Positions 1 through 11,045 of a stretch of 64,000 nucleotides of DNA are shown piece by piece. The number at the start of each line of letters is the position of its first letter. The stretch's first letter is position 1. The notes under the pieces were generated by a model that was not told where the DNA came from, did not search any database, and saw nothing but the letters and a program-made list of their open reading frames with translations. The position numbers and the translations under genes were made by a program. This DNA comes from Leptodactylus fallax (taxonomy: Eukaryota > Chordata > Amphibia > Anura > Leptodactylidae): contig CAMRHE010000054.1 of NCBI GenBank assembly GCA_947044405.1, positions 496,001 to 560,000 of the forward strand, written 5' to 3'.

Positions 1-641
1 TAAAAAAAGCCTTTTTAAAGACTTTTATTATAAGAGGCTTATTCACTGTTCTTCCAAGGCATAACATCATTCAGTGCTATTGTGCCAAAGCCATTTCTGC
101 ACGTATGTGTAAAAAAAGGCCTTTTTAAAGGCGTTTATTATAAGGGGCTTAATCACTGTTCTTACAAGGCATAACATTATTCAGTACTATTGTGCCAAAG
201 AAAACTGAATTATCATCCAATAATATCTGCACTTATCTGTAATAAAGGCCTTTAACGTGGGGAAAGACGTAACGACCATATTCGCCATTTTGTTACCAGT
301 ATAAAGTTGCAGGCAATATTTAAAAACAGTATTGTCAATATTAATTCAATAATTCAATAAGTCTTAGCGGTTATCACTTATTTAAAGGTCTTTATTAGTG
401 TCAAAACACATAAAAAGGACCATATTAGCTATTATGTTACCAGTATAAAGTTGCTTGTCATTTATAAATAGTACTGTAAATAATTAAATAATTCTGAGCT
501 ACAACTCTCTGCCTTTATCACGCTTTTTTTATTGGTGTTCATTAGTGGGTGAAGAAATAAGGGGCATATTTGCCGCTCTCTTCAAAGTAGAAAATAACAG
601 GCCTTTTTGCCCTTTACATTTAAGTTTTTTCATCGAACAGT
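1..641 (+). repeat. 5' leader of hAT element with internal tandem repeats
   Basis: This is the non-coding leader upstream of the hAT transposase remnant. Positions about 1-230 hold two copies of a unit of roughly 109 bp. Positions about 265-460 hold about one and a half copies of a longer unit that includes the phrase ACCAGTATAAAGTTGC. Both units recur at 60357-61495 upstream of the second hAT copy, so they belong to the family. The left terminus of this copy lies outside the window. Confidence 0.7.
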
Positions 642-3600
642 ATGTCAGACAAAGAAGCGAGAGGCCATGCACAGGGGAGGGCCACAGGCCAAAATGTTTT
701 TGGCGCAGGCACAGGTCACAGCAGAGTAAGGGGGCGTGGCAGCAGGGGTCAGTTTACAGAGGCTTGAGCTCCCAGTGTCAAGTAGTGGTCGTGTCTTGAC
801 CAGCAACCCAACGGTTGTAGACTGGTTGACTCGGTCATCCAATTCATCCCAAGTCACATCAGACACCCTCAGCCAAGAGTCGGTGGTTTCGTCAGACACA
901 ACCCTTAGTTGGCATGGCCCGGCAGCAGGCCCTGTGCCCTCACCTGTCCTCAACCTGCCTCTGTCCTTTTCTGTTCCCTCAGCTAGAGAAGTACTCTATT
1001 CTGTGGGCTCAGATCCACTGTACAGTGAGGAGGAGGTACTAGAGGACAGTCAGCAGCTACTGCTCAGCCAAGATGTGGAGGAGACATCTGCGGCTTCCTG
1101 CGGTAGGCGGGCAAGTAGTGATGAGGAGAGTGGCATGGGAGCTGGTGTTGAGGAGGACATCAGTGACCTGCAGACAGTAGTGGATGATGATGTAGCCAAT
1201 CATAATTGGGAGCCAGGTGATGAAGGGGCCTCAACGTCATCAGGAGAAGAGGGTTGCAGCTTGCGCATGAGGCAGCGGGGGAGTCAGCTGGGTGGCAGCA
1301 GTGTGAGGTCGGGAGCTAAACATGCCCGGGGTAGACCACCCGCTTTGCAGCAGCCTACCTGCCCAGAAAGAAGTGGTGCAGGGGTTCATGGAGGCAGTGG
1401 TGGTAGCAGTCAGTTATTGTGGAGTGTTGGGGGTAAAATCACCTACTCGGCGGTGTGGCAGTTTTTTGAAAAGCCACCGAGGGAGGTGAACATGGCCATA
1501 TGTTCAATCTGTGGGCAGAAGGTGAAGCGTGGCCAGGGTGCCAATGTTGGCACCACAGCCCTGCGGCAACATATGCAGCATCACCATAAAGTGGCCTGGG
1601 AGAGCTTTGGCTCCAATGTGGTGTTCTAGCCTGCTGCAGCAAGTGCTGCAGCACCCAGTGGCAAGTAACCCATTTCAGGCAGTCAAGGCTCCACCACCTC
1701 AGCTGAAGGAAGCTGTGTTGTCTTCCCATCATCTGCTGGTTGTGATGCTCCTGCTCCTCCTCCTAATCAGTCATTGCGTCAGCAATCCATCACAGAATCT
1801 ATATCTAAGAGACAACATGCGTGCAATCATCCAACAGTGCAGAAGCTGAATGTGCTCCTGTCCAAGTTGCTGGTGCTGCAGTCACTCCCTTTCCACTTGG
1901 TGGACTCTGCACCTTTCAGAGAACTGATGGCTTGCGCCGAGCCAAGGTAGAGAGTCCCAAGCCATCATTTCTTTGCCAAGAAGGCAGTACCAGCCCTGCA
2001 CAAATATGTAGAAAAGAAGGTGGGCCAGTCCTTGAGCCTGTCGGTGTCTGTCAAAGTGCACGGCAGCGCCGACGTGTGGAGCTGTAACTACGGTCAAGGA
2101 CAATATATGTCATTTACGGCCCACTGGGTTAATGTGGTGCCTGACCAGGCACACCAGCAACTTGGACAGGTGACGCAGCTTCTGCCTCCACGTTCTCATG
2201 CCGTTGGTCCTGCAACAATGTCAGCCTCATCCTCCACTGTCTCCTCAGCCTTCACTGCAGGAACAATTCCCAGTGCTCCTCCAGCATCCCACATGTGCAG
2301 GGCACAGCTGTGTCACGCTGTTCTACACCTAGTTTGCCTGGGTGAACGAAGTCACACAGGGGAGGAACTGCTCCGTGTCCTCAATCAAAAAATTGAATCC
2401 TGGTTTCTCCAAGAGAACTTAAAATCGGAACAATGGTGACCGACAATGGGAAGAACATGGTGTCGGCCCTGTGTCAAGGAGGGCTGAGCCATGCGCCCTG
2501 CATGGCGCACGTGCTCAATCTGGTTGTCAAGCGTTTCCTTAAGTGTTTCACCCATCTGCAAGACAACCCAAAAATGTCAAGGAAACTTTGCATGCACTTC
2601 AGCCACTCGTACACCGCCAAGCACACCCTCCTTGAGCTGCAGTGGCAGAGCGGCCTCCCACAACATAGGCTGATGTGCGATGTTTCCACCCATTGGAATT
2701 CAACCCTCCATATGTTGGATCGACTATATGAACAGAGAAAAGCCATAAACGATTTCTTGATGATCCAAGTGGACAGAGGTACTCTCCTGTGTAACTTTAA
2801 TGTTAGCCAGTGGCAGCTCATGCGTGACACCTGCTGTTTTTTAGTTCCCTTGGAGGAGGCCACTTTGTTAATCAGTCGCCAGGACTACGGGATGAACAAC
2901 GTCATTCCACTGATTCACATCCTGGAAAAGATGCTTATCAATCTGGCTGGTCAGGGGACTGGAGATGTGGCCTCTACATCTCAAGGCCACATGAGCCCTG
3001 TGGGGGCTGAACTGGAGGAGGAGGAGGATGAGGAGGACATTGGACAACAAACAATGTGTAGTCAAATGAGTGGAGAGGAGGAGCAGGAGCAACCAGAACA
3101 GCCAGAGGGAGATGTGGAGGATGAGGCAGATGACCCAGACACACCGTGCCAGTTTGCAGTGGAGATGGATGCATGGAGTCCCTCAGACTTGTGCAGTGAC
3201 AGCCGAATTGTCACCATTGGGGATGACTGTTGGCTCTCCACCATGTTAGACCCTCGCTACTGGGGAAAAATGGGGACCGTTTTTACAGCCAATGAGAGGG
3301 AGGACAAACTGAACTACTATAGAGACATGCTATGTAGCAAGTTGGCCGCTGCCTACCCGCGCCATCATCCATCCTCTCGCATGTCCGACTGAGGGAGCCC
3401 TGAGTGCTCAACTTGCACTGGCATGGCAGCTGTGGGAGGGAGTGGGGGTGGCAGGAACAGTATCGGCTCCATCAGCAGCAGCCTGAGCCTAGAGTCACTG
3501 ATGAGCAGCTTTCTTCAGCCGCATAGTGAAGAAACTGCTCATCAGCAGCTAGACAAAGAGCAGAAGTTGAACCAGCAGGTGGTGGCATACTTAGAGTGTA

Positions 3601-3869
3601 CCCTGCCACCCGTCATCAAAGATCCGCTGGACTACTGGGTAGCCAAACTGGATTTGTGGCCGCAAATGGCCGAGTTTGCCCTGGAAAAGCTGTCCTGCCC
3701 CGCCAGTAGTGTGGCATCAGAGAGGGTGTTTAGTTTGGGGGGGGCCATAGTTACCCCAAGGAGAACTCGCCTGTGCACCCAAAATTTGGAGAGACTGACC
3801 TTTATGAAGATGAATCAGGCATGGATCAGACAGGACTTCCACCCACCAATGCCTGATGCAGCAGATTAA
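642..3869 (+). pseudogene. hAT-superfamily transposase with BED zinc finger, decayed
   Basis: Remnant of a cut-and-paste transposase of the hAT superfamily (ZBED-like). The natural start is probably the ATG at 642 (reads MSDKEARGH). That frame closes after about 40 codons and the protein continues in another frame from about 736 to 1629, so a frameshift lies near 745-765. The 736-1629 segment is acidic and serine-rich, then carries a BED finger near 1430-1600 with the CSICGQ cysteines and the RQHMQHHH histidines. Homology continues through shifting frames at 1780-2430, then 2433-3392 (VTDNGKN acidic motif, CMAHVLNLVVK, THWNSTLHML) and 3423-3869, the hATC dimerisation domain with ASERVFSLGG. 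At least four frame breaks or stops exclude function. A second copy of the same gene lies inverted at 61498-64000. Confidence 0.9.
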
Positions 3870-3884
3870 ATGATCCATGCTGCC

Positions 3885-4740
3885 TCACCACACTCTGCCA
3901 CTGGGTGACTGGATGGCCTCCTCACGCTGCTGCCACCTCCTCACTCTGCCACTGGGTCACTGTATGGCCTCCTAAGGCTGTTGCTACCTTCACATTATAT
4001 CACCTTGCCACTCTGTGGCCTACTCACGCTGCTGCCACCTCCGCCTCTGCCACTGGGTGACTGTATGGCCTCCTCATACTGCTACTACCTCCTCACTCTG
4101 CCACTGGGTCACTTTATGGCCTACCAAGGCTGCTGACACCTCCACTCTCTCTTACCGGGTCACTGTATGGCCTACTAACACTGCTCACACCTCCACAATG
4201 TCACTGGGTCACTGTATGGCCTCCTCATGTTGCTGCCACTGGGTCACTGTATGCCCTCCTTAAGCCGTTTCCACTGGGTCAATGTATGCCCTCCTCATGC
4301 CGCTTTCACTGGGTCACTCTGTGTTTCCTCATGCTGCTGCCACCGGGTCACTGTATGGCCTCCTCATGCTGCTGCCACTGGGTCACTGTATGGCCTCCTC
4401 ATGTTGCTGCCACTTGGTCACTGTATGCCCTCCTCATGCTGCTGCCACTGGGTCACTGTATGGCCTTCTCATGTTGCTGCCACCTGGTCACTGTATGACC
4501 TCCTCATGTTGCTGCCACTGGGTCACTGTATGGCCTCCTCATGCCGCTGCCACTGGGTCACTGCATGGCCTCCTCATGCCGTTTCCACTGGGTCACTCTG
4601 CGTCCTTCTCATGCTGCTGCCACTGGGTCACTGTATGCCCTCCTCATGCCGCTGCCACCGGGTCACTGTATGGCCTCCTTATGCCACAGCCATTGGGTCA
4701 CTGTATGCCCTCCTCATGCTGTTGTTAACTTCACATTGTC
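3885..4740 (+). repeat. 35-bp minisatellite array (first block)
   Basis: A tandem array directly after the hAT stop codon. The unit contains GGGTCACTGTATGGCC followed by TCCTCATGCTGCTGCCA. The spacing between successive CTGTATG motifs (4351, 4386, 4421) is 35 bp; the first few units are longer and more diverged. Since 35 is not a multiple of three and the unit lacks stops in several frames, long open frames of up to 192 codons run through it. They are products of the repeat, not genes. Confidence 0.92.
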
Positions 4741-4742
4741 AC

Positions 4743-5735
4743 CAGGGACGTAACTTCTGGGATAGCAAAGGCGGGCCCCCAAATGCTTTTTTTTTTTTTT
4801 TTTAATAGGCCGTTACCTTCTGGAGTAACCCCAGCAGGTAACGGGCCCTTTATACTTACTGTTCCCCGGGGTCCCGCTCACGGCCGCCTGCACTTTCGAT
4901 TCTGTGGAGGCGGCTGTGAGCAGGAGCAAGGATCGGTATGTGAGGCCGCGGGCCGAAACCCACAATCTCTGCTATCATTATACTCCGGGGTCTTTGAAAA
5001 GACGCGACGCGACGCCGGAACGCATCACGTGACGCCGGCCTGGTCCAACATTGAAGAAGGCCGAAGTAGCAGGGAGTGGACTGGAGCGAGGAACAGGTAA
5101 GCAACGTTGTTTTTTTATGTTTCTATCCTCCCCTGGGTCTCCAATCTCAGTATAATAATTGTTCATGGGTGGTCCACAATGGGACATATAATAGTGTGTG
5201 CAGGGGCCACTATGGGGCAAAATACTCAGTGCAGGGGCCACTATGGGGAAAAATACTCAGTGCAGGGGCCACTATGGGGAATAATACTGTGTGCAGGGGC
5301 CACTATGGGATATATACTACTGTGTGCAGGGGCCGCTATGGGACATGATACTGTGTGCAGGGGCCACTATGGGACATGATACTGTGTGCAGGGGCCACTA
5401 TGGGACATGATACTGTGTGCAGGGGCCACTATGGGACATGATACTGTGTGCAGGGCCACTATGGGACATGATACTGTGTGCAGGGGCCACTATGGGACAT
5501 GACACTGTGTGCAGGGGCCACTATGGGGCATGATACTGTGTGCAGGCACCACTACGGGGCATAATACTGTGTCCAGGGGCCACTATGGCACATAATAGTG
5601 TGCGCAGGAATGCGTTTTTTTTGGGTGGGGGTTGGAGGGGGTGATCCGGGGGGGCGATTGGGGGCAGCGGTTCGGGGGGGGGGGCCCATGTCAAATGTTC
5701 GCCTTGGGGCCCAGCCATTCCTAGTTACGCCACTG
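4743..5735. mobile_element. Non-autonomous hAT-type element with 8-bp target duplication
   Basis: The element starts CAGGGACGTAACTTCTGG and ends with the reverse complement of CAGTGGCGTAACTAGG, giving imperfect terminal inverted repeats. It is flanked by the exact 8-bp direct repeat ATTGTCAC at 4735-4742 and 5736-5743, the length typical of hAT insertion. It has no transposase. Inside are a T-tract near 4787, a GC-rich segment at 4850-5100 and a 31-bp minisatellite. It inserted into the minisatellite region of the larger hAT element and is therefore younger than that element. Confidence 0.9.
5175..5608 (+). repeat. 31-bp minisatellite inside non-autonomous hAT element
   Basis: About fourteen tandem copies of a 31-bp unit containing ATACTGTGTGCAGGGGCC and ACTATGGG. 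Later copies are almost identical and early ones vary. A closely related 31-bp unit forms the array at 53767-54078 in another element. Confidence 0.93.
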
Positions 5736-5743
5736 ATTGTCAC

Positions 5744-5962
5744 CTTATCACCAGCAACTTGGCCAGGTGGTGCCGCTTCCACGTTCTGACACCGTTGGTC
5801 CTGCAACAATGTCCCCTTCATCATCTACTGTTTCTTCAGCCTCCACTGCAGGGACAATTCACAGTGCTCCTCCAGCATACCACACGTGCAGGGCACAGCA
5901 GTGTCACACTGTTCTATACCTCGTTTGCCTGGGCGAACAAAGTCACACAGGGGAGGAACTGC
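5744..5962 (+). pseudogene. Second fragment of the hAT transposase gene
   Basis: About 220 bp match 2145-2370 of the transposase remnant at high identity, including the shared stretches GTTGGTCCTGCAACAATGTC and CACACAGGGGAGGAACTGC. The fragment runs in the same direction and is followed at once by a second block of the 35-bp array. It corresponds to the middle of the transposase only, so it is either an internal duplication or the remains of another copy. Confidence 0.85.
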
Positions 5963-6345
5963 ATCACTGTATGTCGTCCTCCTGCCACAGCCACTGGTTC
6001 ACTGTATGGCCTCCTCATACTGATGCCACTATGTCACTGTTTGGCCTCCTCATGTTGCTGCCACTTGGTCACTGTATGGCCTCCTCATACCGCTGCCACT
6101 GGGTCACTGTATGCCCTCCTCAAGCCATTTCCACTGGGTCACTGTATGCCCTCTTCATGCCGCTGCCACTTGGTCAGTGTATGGCCTCCTCATACCGCTA
6201 CCACTGGGTCACTGTATGCCCTCCTCAAGCTGTTTCCACTGGGTCACTGTATGCCCTCCTCATGCCGCTGCCACTGGGTCACTGTATGGCCTCCTCATGC
6301 TGCTGCCACCTCCACATTATGTCGCCTTGCCACTCTGTGGTTTAA
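5963..6345 (+). repeat. 35-bp minisatellite array (second block)
   Basis: Roughly ten further units of the array seen at 3885-4740 (GGGTCACTGTATGCCCTCC type), now downstream of the duplicated transposase fragment. The two blocks were probably one array before the insertion at 4743-5735 and the duplication event. Confidence 0.9.
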
Positions 6346-6826
6346 TGATGCTGCTGCCAACTCCACATTATGTTGCCTTGCCACTCTGTAGACATATATG
6401 TGGAATCGACAGACAACGGTGTAAAAGGAGTGCGCTTTTTCACTCTACAGTAGAATGTTGGGACTCTGCACGGTTCTTTCTACCTGGCACTAACATGGAC
6501 CTGTAAGACTGGGTTCACACTTGAGTTAGATGGTCAGTTTTGGCCCCATAACTGTCTAAATAAGTGAAGTGTGCATCGATTCTAAGAGCGACGCCTGTCA
6601 TGTGCGTGTCATTCGGACTCACAGTATTGTTTGAATACCACAGTAGGCTCCCTGTGCATGTTACTGCAAGGCACAGTGTTCTACACCACTATACAGGCTC
6701 TCTGAAGATAGGAAATAGGTGTTTTTTAGCAATATTCGCCGCAAAGTAATTTGGATCGAAGCAAATTTTTTTGGAACTTCGAATAGTAATGCGGAATCAA
6801 ACATTTGAGAAATTCGCTCATCTCTA
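6346..6826 (+). mobile_element. 3' terminal part of the hAT element
   Basis: Non-coding sequence running to AATTCGCTCATCTCTA. Its reverse complement TAGAGATGAGCGAATT matches the left terminus of the second copy at 59888 (TAGAGATGAGTGAATC). I take 6826 as the right end of the element. Its partner left end is outside the window, so the target duplication cannot be checked. Confidence 0.65.
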
Positions 6827-7394
6827 ATTATAATGGTATCATTTAATATTCCAAACAATGTACTTGGTTTATTTTAAAGCAGCTAAAATAAGTGAAATAT
6901 ATATATTTATAACTTTTGCCTTTTAATTTGTTTTTATTTTCTGATTGTAGATTTATTTATCCTATTTTCTGAACATGATTTGCGAACTGCCATTTTGCCT
7001 CTGCTCTCTAATAACAGCAATTATGTGACATGCTTTACAGTGGCTCATGGTCATAAGCAGCAATAGACTGGAAATAACTCATTGAGGTCTATGGAAAAGT
7101 TTTATAGACATGCTCTGTACAGAGAGGGGAGTAGACAAGCCGTGACATCATCTATTGTCAGCAGCAGATGTAATGATGGGTCAGTATTGTTATTTATACT
7201 GGTGTTACCTTCTATTTATGTGATGATAAGAAAGTCTTACAGACATGGCAAGTGACCGTCAATCAGGCTTAGTGGCGAGAGAAAAAAATTGCAGGATTTA
7301 TTATTTTTAAATACAAATGCTTTGTTTTAAAAATGCAGAATGTTAATTTTAGCTGCAAAAGTGTGAGTATTTTCCCCATATATTTAATAGGGGA
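6827..7394. other. AT-rich intronic sequence, nothing recognised
   Basis: No open frame, exon-like segment or repeat that I recognise. Confidence 0.5.
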
Positions 7395-7650
7395 AGAAAA
7401 AAATGCAGAGAAAAACGCATGTGATTTTCCTGCGGCATTTTACAGTACCTGCAAAGTGGATGGGATTCTGGCTAATCCCATCCACACATTGCAGAAAAAA
7501 ACTCTTGCATTTTTGCAAATCGCAGCATATCAATTATACATATGAAAAACACTGGCAGTTTCCGTATAGGTATAATGGAAGTAGAAAGTTTGCAGAGTTG
7601 GGAAAAGTGCTTTTTAGCTATGGCCCATTACGTGGGGCCTTAGCCTGAAA
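7395..7650 (+). mobile_element. Short inverted-repeat element, GGCCCCACGT family, copy 1
   Basis: Ends in ACGTGGGGCCTTAGCC and carries the family core GGATGGGATTCTGGCTAATC followed by CCATCC, itself an imperfect palindrome. The left end is diverged. No coding sequence. Other copies in this window: 7957-8293, 8313-10335 (split), 10722-11045, 14408-14755, 30058-30340 and 43697-43992. Confidence 0.7.
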
Positions 7651-7956
7651 AATGTTTTTGCTTTTTTTATTTAGCATTTTTCAGCTAGGTTTCACTATGT
7701 AGGACCTTAACATAAGGGTGATTATACAAATCAACATACAAAACCAACAGAAACATACAAAACCAACAGAACAGACATCGCCAAAAGTGACTAAGAGCAC
7801 CTTTTTCTCTGATCCCCTTTAAATTAAACATACATGCTTTGTAGAATATGTATTTTTAAGGTGAATCAGCGAACAAACATCTAATACAGATATAGGTACT
7901 ATTATAACTCACAGACAAAGCTATTGAAAGCAATGGAAAAAATGTTGAGCCAGAGC

Positions 7957-8293
7957 CCCATGTTACATAAACACCACAATTTGGCTGTGGCAGAAACGCT
8001 GCAGCAAAAATCGCGGTCTGTTACAGTTCCTGCAAAGTTGATGGGATTTTAGCGAATCCCATCCATACAATGCAGAAAAATACCCTGCATTTTTCGAAAA
8101 CGCAGCATGTCAATTATACCTACAGAAACACCAGCGGTTTCCCTATAGGTATAATTGAAGCAAAAGGTCTGCAGAGGAAAACTCTGTGGACTTTTTATGA
8201 AAAATGATGCGGGAAAAACCGCAAAGGCATTTCTGCTGTGGTTTTTCCCGCATTGCTTTTTGACTGCTTGCCACTACGTGGGGCCTTAGCCTA
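7957..8293 (+). mobile_element. Short inverted-repeat element, GGCCCCACGT family, copy 2
   Basis: Begins AGCCCCATGTTACATAAA and ends CACTACGTGGGGCCTTAGCC, giving inverted termini. It contains the GATGGGAT...ATCCCATC core and the phrase CCCTATAGGTATAATTGAAG shared by the other copies. Confidence 0.75.
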
Positions 8294-8506
8294 AATGTGT
8301 CTTTCTTGCTTCAGGCCAGGGCCCCACATGGCGTAAATGCCACGGTTTGGCCGTGGTGGGAAAAAAAATGCAGCATTTTACAGTCCCTGCAAAGTAGATG
8401 GGATTCTAGTGAATCCCATCCATAAATTGCGGAAAAATAAGTGCAGCAGACATACTAAAATTTCCAAAACCTTTGTGGTTTTGGAAATCGCAGCATGACA
8501 ATTATA

Positions 8507-10155
8507 CAGTCATATGAAAAAGTTTGGGCACCCCTATTAATCTTAATCATTTTTAGTTCTAAATATTTGGGTGTTTGCAACAGCCATTTCAATTTGATAT
8601 ATCTAATAACTGATGGACACAGTAATATTTTAGGATTGAAATGAGGTTTATTGTACTAACAGAAAATGTGCAATATGCATTAAACCAAAATTTGACCGGT
8701 GCAAAAGTATGGGCACCTCAACAGAAAAGTGACATTAATATTTAGTAGATCCTCCTTTTGCAAAAATAACAGCCTCTAGTCGCTTCCTGTAGCTTTTAAT
8801 CAGTTCCTGGATCCTGGATAAAGGTATTTTTGACCATTCCTCTTTACAAAACAATTCCAGTTCAGTTAAGTTTGATGGTCGCCGAACATGGACAGTCCGC
8901 TTCAAATTATCCCACAGATGTTCAATGATATTCAGATCTGGGGACTGGGATGGCCATTCCAAAACATTGTAATTGTTCCTCTGCATGAATGCCTGAGTAG
9001 ATTTGGAGCTGTGTTTTGGATCATTGTCTTGCTGAAATATCCATCCCCGGCGTAACTTCAAATTCGTCACTGATTCTTGTACATTATTCTCAAGAATCTG
9101 CTGATACTGAGTTGAATCCATGCGACCCTCAACTTTAACAAGATTCCCGGTGCCGGCATTGGCCACACAGCCCCAAAGCATGATGGAACCTCCACCAAAT
9201 TTTACAGTGGGTAGCAAGTGTTTTTCTTGGAATGCTGTGTTTTTTTGACGCCATGCATAACGCCTTTTTGTATGACCAAACAACTCAATCTTTGTTTCAT
9301 CAGTCCACAAGACCTTCTTCCAAAATGAAGCTGGCTTGTCCAAATGTGCTTTTGCATACCTCAGGCGACTCTGTTTGTGGCGTGCTTTCAGAAACGGCTT
9401 CTTTCGCATCACTCTCCCATACAGCTTCTCCTTGTGCAAAGTGTGCTGTATTGTTGACCGATGCACGGTGACACCATCTGCAGCAAGATGATGCTGCAGC
9501 TCTTTGGAGGTGGTCTGTGGATTGTCCTTGACTGTTCTCACCATTCTTCTTCTCTGCCTTTCTGATATTTTTCTTGGCCTGCCACTTCTGGGCTTAACAA
9601 GAACTGTCCCTGTGGTCTTCCATTTCCTTACTATGTTCCTCACAGTGGAAACTGACAGGTTAAATCTCTGAGACAACTTTTTGTATCCTTCCCCTGAACA
9701 ACTATGTTGAACAATCTTTGTTTTCAGATCATTTGAGAGTTGTTTTGAGGAGCCAATGATGCCACTCTTCAGAGGAGATTCAAATAGAAGAACAACTTGC
9801 AATTGGCCACCTTAAATACCTTTTCTCATGATTGGATACACCTGGCTATGAATTTCAAAGCTCAGTGAGGTTACAAAACCAATTTTGTGCTTCAGTAAGT
9901 CAGTAAAAAGTAGTTAGGAGTATTCAAATCAATAAAATGATAAGGGTACCCAAATTTTTGCACCGGTCAAATTTTGGTTTAATGCATATTGCACATTTTC
10001 TGTTAGTACAATAAACCTCATTTCAATCCTGAAATATTACTGTGTCCATCAGTTATTAGATATATCAAATTGAAATGGCTGTTGCAAACACCCAAATATT
10101 TAGAACTAAAAATGATTAAGATTAATAGGGGTGCCCAAACTTTTTCATATGACTG
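8507..10155 (-). mobile_element. Tc1-like transposon, nearly intact
   Basis: A 1,649-bp element flanked by TA at 8505-8506 and 10156-10157, the usual Tc1/mariner target duplication. The termini read CAGTCATATGAAAAAGTTTG and are part of inverted repeats about 208 bp long (8507-8714 and 9948-10155) that appear to differ at only one or a few positions. The transposase occupies the minus strand between them. High repeat identity and an unbroken frame suggest a recent insertion. Confidence 0.95.
8735..9802 (-). CDS. Tc1-like transposase (DD34E), open frame lacking its usual ATG
   Basis: A 355-codon open frame on the minus strand. An N-terminal paired-like helix-turn-helix region (about residues 20-120) includes GEGYKKLSQRFNLS and the GRPRKI linker. 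The DDE catalytic domain shows WTDETKIELFG (first Asp), FQQDNDPKHSSK (second Asp) and SPDLNIIEHLWDN (Glu), the D34E spacing of Tc1. The frame opens at a TTG. By comparison with the related start in the element at 22024 (MGKAK), the true start should be at codon 16 before GSSKQ, where the sequence is ATT instead of ATG. The next in-frame ATG is near codon 87, inside the DNA-binding region. Apart from that the protein would be about 339-340 residues, normal for the family. Confidence 0.9.
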   Translation of the reverse strand: MQVVLLFESPLKSGIIGSSKQLSNDLKTKIVQHSCSGEGYKKLSQRFNLSVSTVRNIVRKWKTTGTVLVKPRSGRPRKISERQRRRMVRTVKDNPQTTSKELQHHLAADGVTVHRSTIQHTLHKEKLYGRVMRKKPFLKARHKQSRLRYAKAHLDKPASFWKKVLWTDETKIELFGHTKRRYAWRQKNTAFQEKHLLPTVKFGGGSIMLWGCVANAGTGNLVKVEGRMDSTQYQQILENNVQESVTNLKLRRGWIFQQDNDPKHSSKSTQAFMQRNNYNVLEWPSQSPDLNIIEHLWDNLKRTVHVRRPSNLTELELFCKEEWSKIPLSRIQELIKSYRKRLEAVIFAKGGSTKY

Positions 10156-10335
10156 TACCTATGGAAATGCCGGCGGTTTCCCTACAGGTATAATGTAAGC
10201 AAAGAGTCTGCAGAAGAAACCTCTGTGGACTTTCTGTGAAAAGTGCTGCGGAAAAACTGTGATACGTTGCAGCCGCGTTTTTTTCCGCAGCACTTTTTTT
10301 TTCTGCGGCCCCCTACATGGGGCTTTAACCTCAAA

Positions 10336-10721
10336 TTAATTTTTCACAGGAGAGGTCATTAGTTCATGATCTGTGGGGTCCGTTACCTGGACCCCGTCCA
10401 GAGCAGCTCTTCCAGCAGCCTCCAGGTGCTGGAAGCTGATAGTGGATGGGGGCTTATGCAGCACTGATCCTAATCAAGTAACAGGAGCAGCACAGGAGCC
10501 CTGTGCACTATATATTAGTGGTTCTGGGAAACTACAAAGCAGCTCCTGTTGCTCGAATAGAAGCAGTGCTGCACACAGCAGCTTCCAACACTCAGAGGCT
10601 GCTGTAGCATCTGTTCTGTGCAGGTTCTAGGTATCAGGCGCTCACAGATCACATACTGATGACCTATCCTGTGGATAAATCATCAGCATGAAAGATCAAT
10701 TTGGGGCCAGAAAACCTCTTA
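10336..10721. repeat. Interspersed repeat, unclassified
   Basis: About 385 bp between two short inverted-repeat elements. It contains TGATGACCTATCCTGTGGAT, which I recall from abundant anuran non-autonomous DNA elements, and ends close to AAAACCTCTTAA. An 85-codon open frame at 10373-10630 resembles no protein I know. Confidence 0.4.
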
Positions 10722-11045
10722 AGGCCCCATGTAGCCAAAAAATGCTGCAGAAAAGCCAGAGGCAGAAATACCTTGCATTTTTTTCCGCAGAGTTTTTCAC
10801 AGAAAGTCTGCAAAGTTTTCCTCTGTGGAGTTTCTGTCTCTATTATACCTATACGTAAAATGCCAGCATTTCCATAGGTATGATTAACTTGCTACAATTT
10901 ACAAAAACGCAACTGTTTTTGTAATAGTAGCATTTCCGAGGCAGATTTTTTCCTGCAATGTGTGAGTGGGTTTAGCCAGAATCCCATCCACTTTACAGGT
11001 AATGTAACATGCATTGTTTTTAGCAACGTGGGGCCCCGGTCTTAA
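10722..11045 (-). mobile_element. Short inverted-repeat element, GGCCCCACGT family, copy 4
   Basis: Begins TTAAGGCCCCATGTAGCC and ends AACGTGGGGCCCC. Orientation is inferred from AGAATCCCATCCACTTTACAG, read here as the reverse complement of the core in copies 1-3. The TTAA at the edge fits a family that targets TTAA, but the other flank does not confirm it. Confidence 0.75.

Larger units (their letters stand above)
8313..10335 (+). mobile_element. Short inverted-repeat element, copy 3, split by a Tc1 insertion
   Basis: Left part 8313-8506 begins AGGGCCCCACATGGCG and holds the family core. Right part 10156-10335 continues with the expected ACCTATGGAAATGCCGGCG and ends CCTACATGGGGCTTTAACC. Removing 8507-10155 and one TA restores a normal family member, which shows that the Tc1 element inserted later. 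Confidence 0.8.

Noticed and set aside
4227..4805. A 192-codon open frame and several overlapping long frames rich in Cys, His and Leu
   Set aside because: They run through the 35-bp minisatellite in multiple frames at once; the repeat simply lacks stops.
5076..5379. Open frames reading repeated GATMG/CRGHYG peptides
   Set aside because: Translation of the 31-bp minisatellite; no start context or homology.
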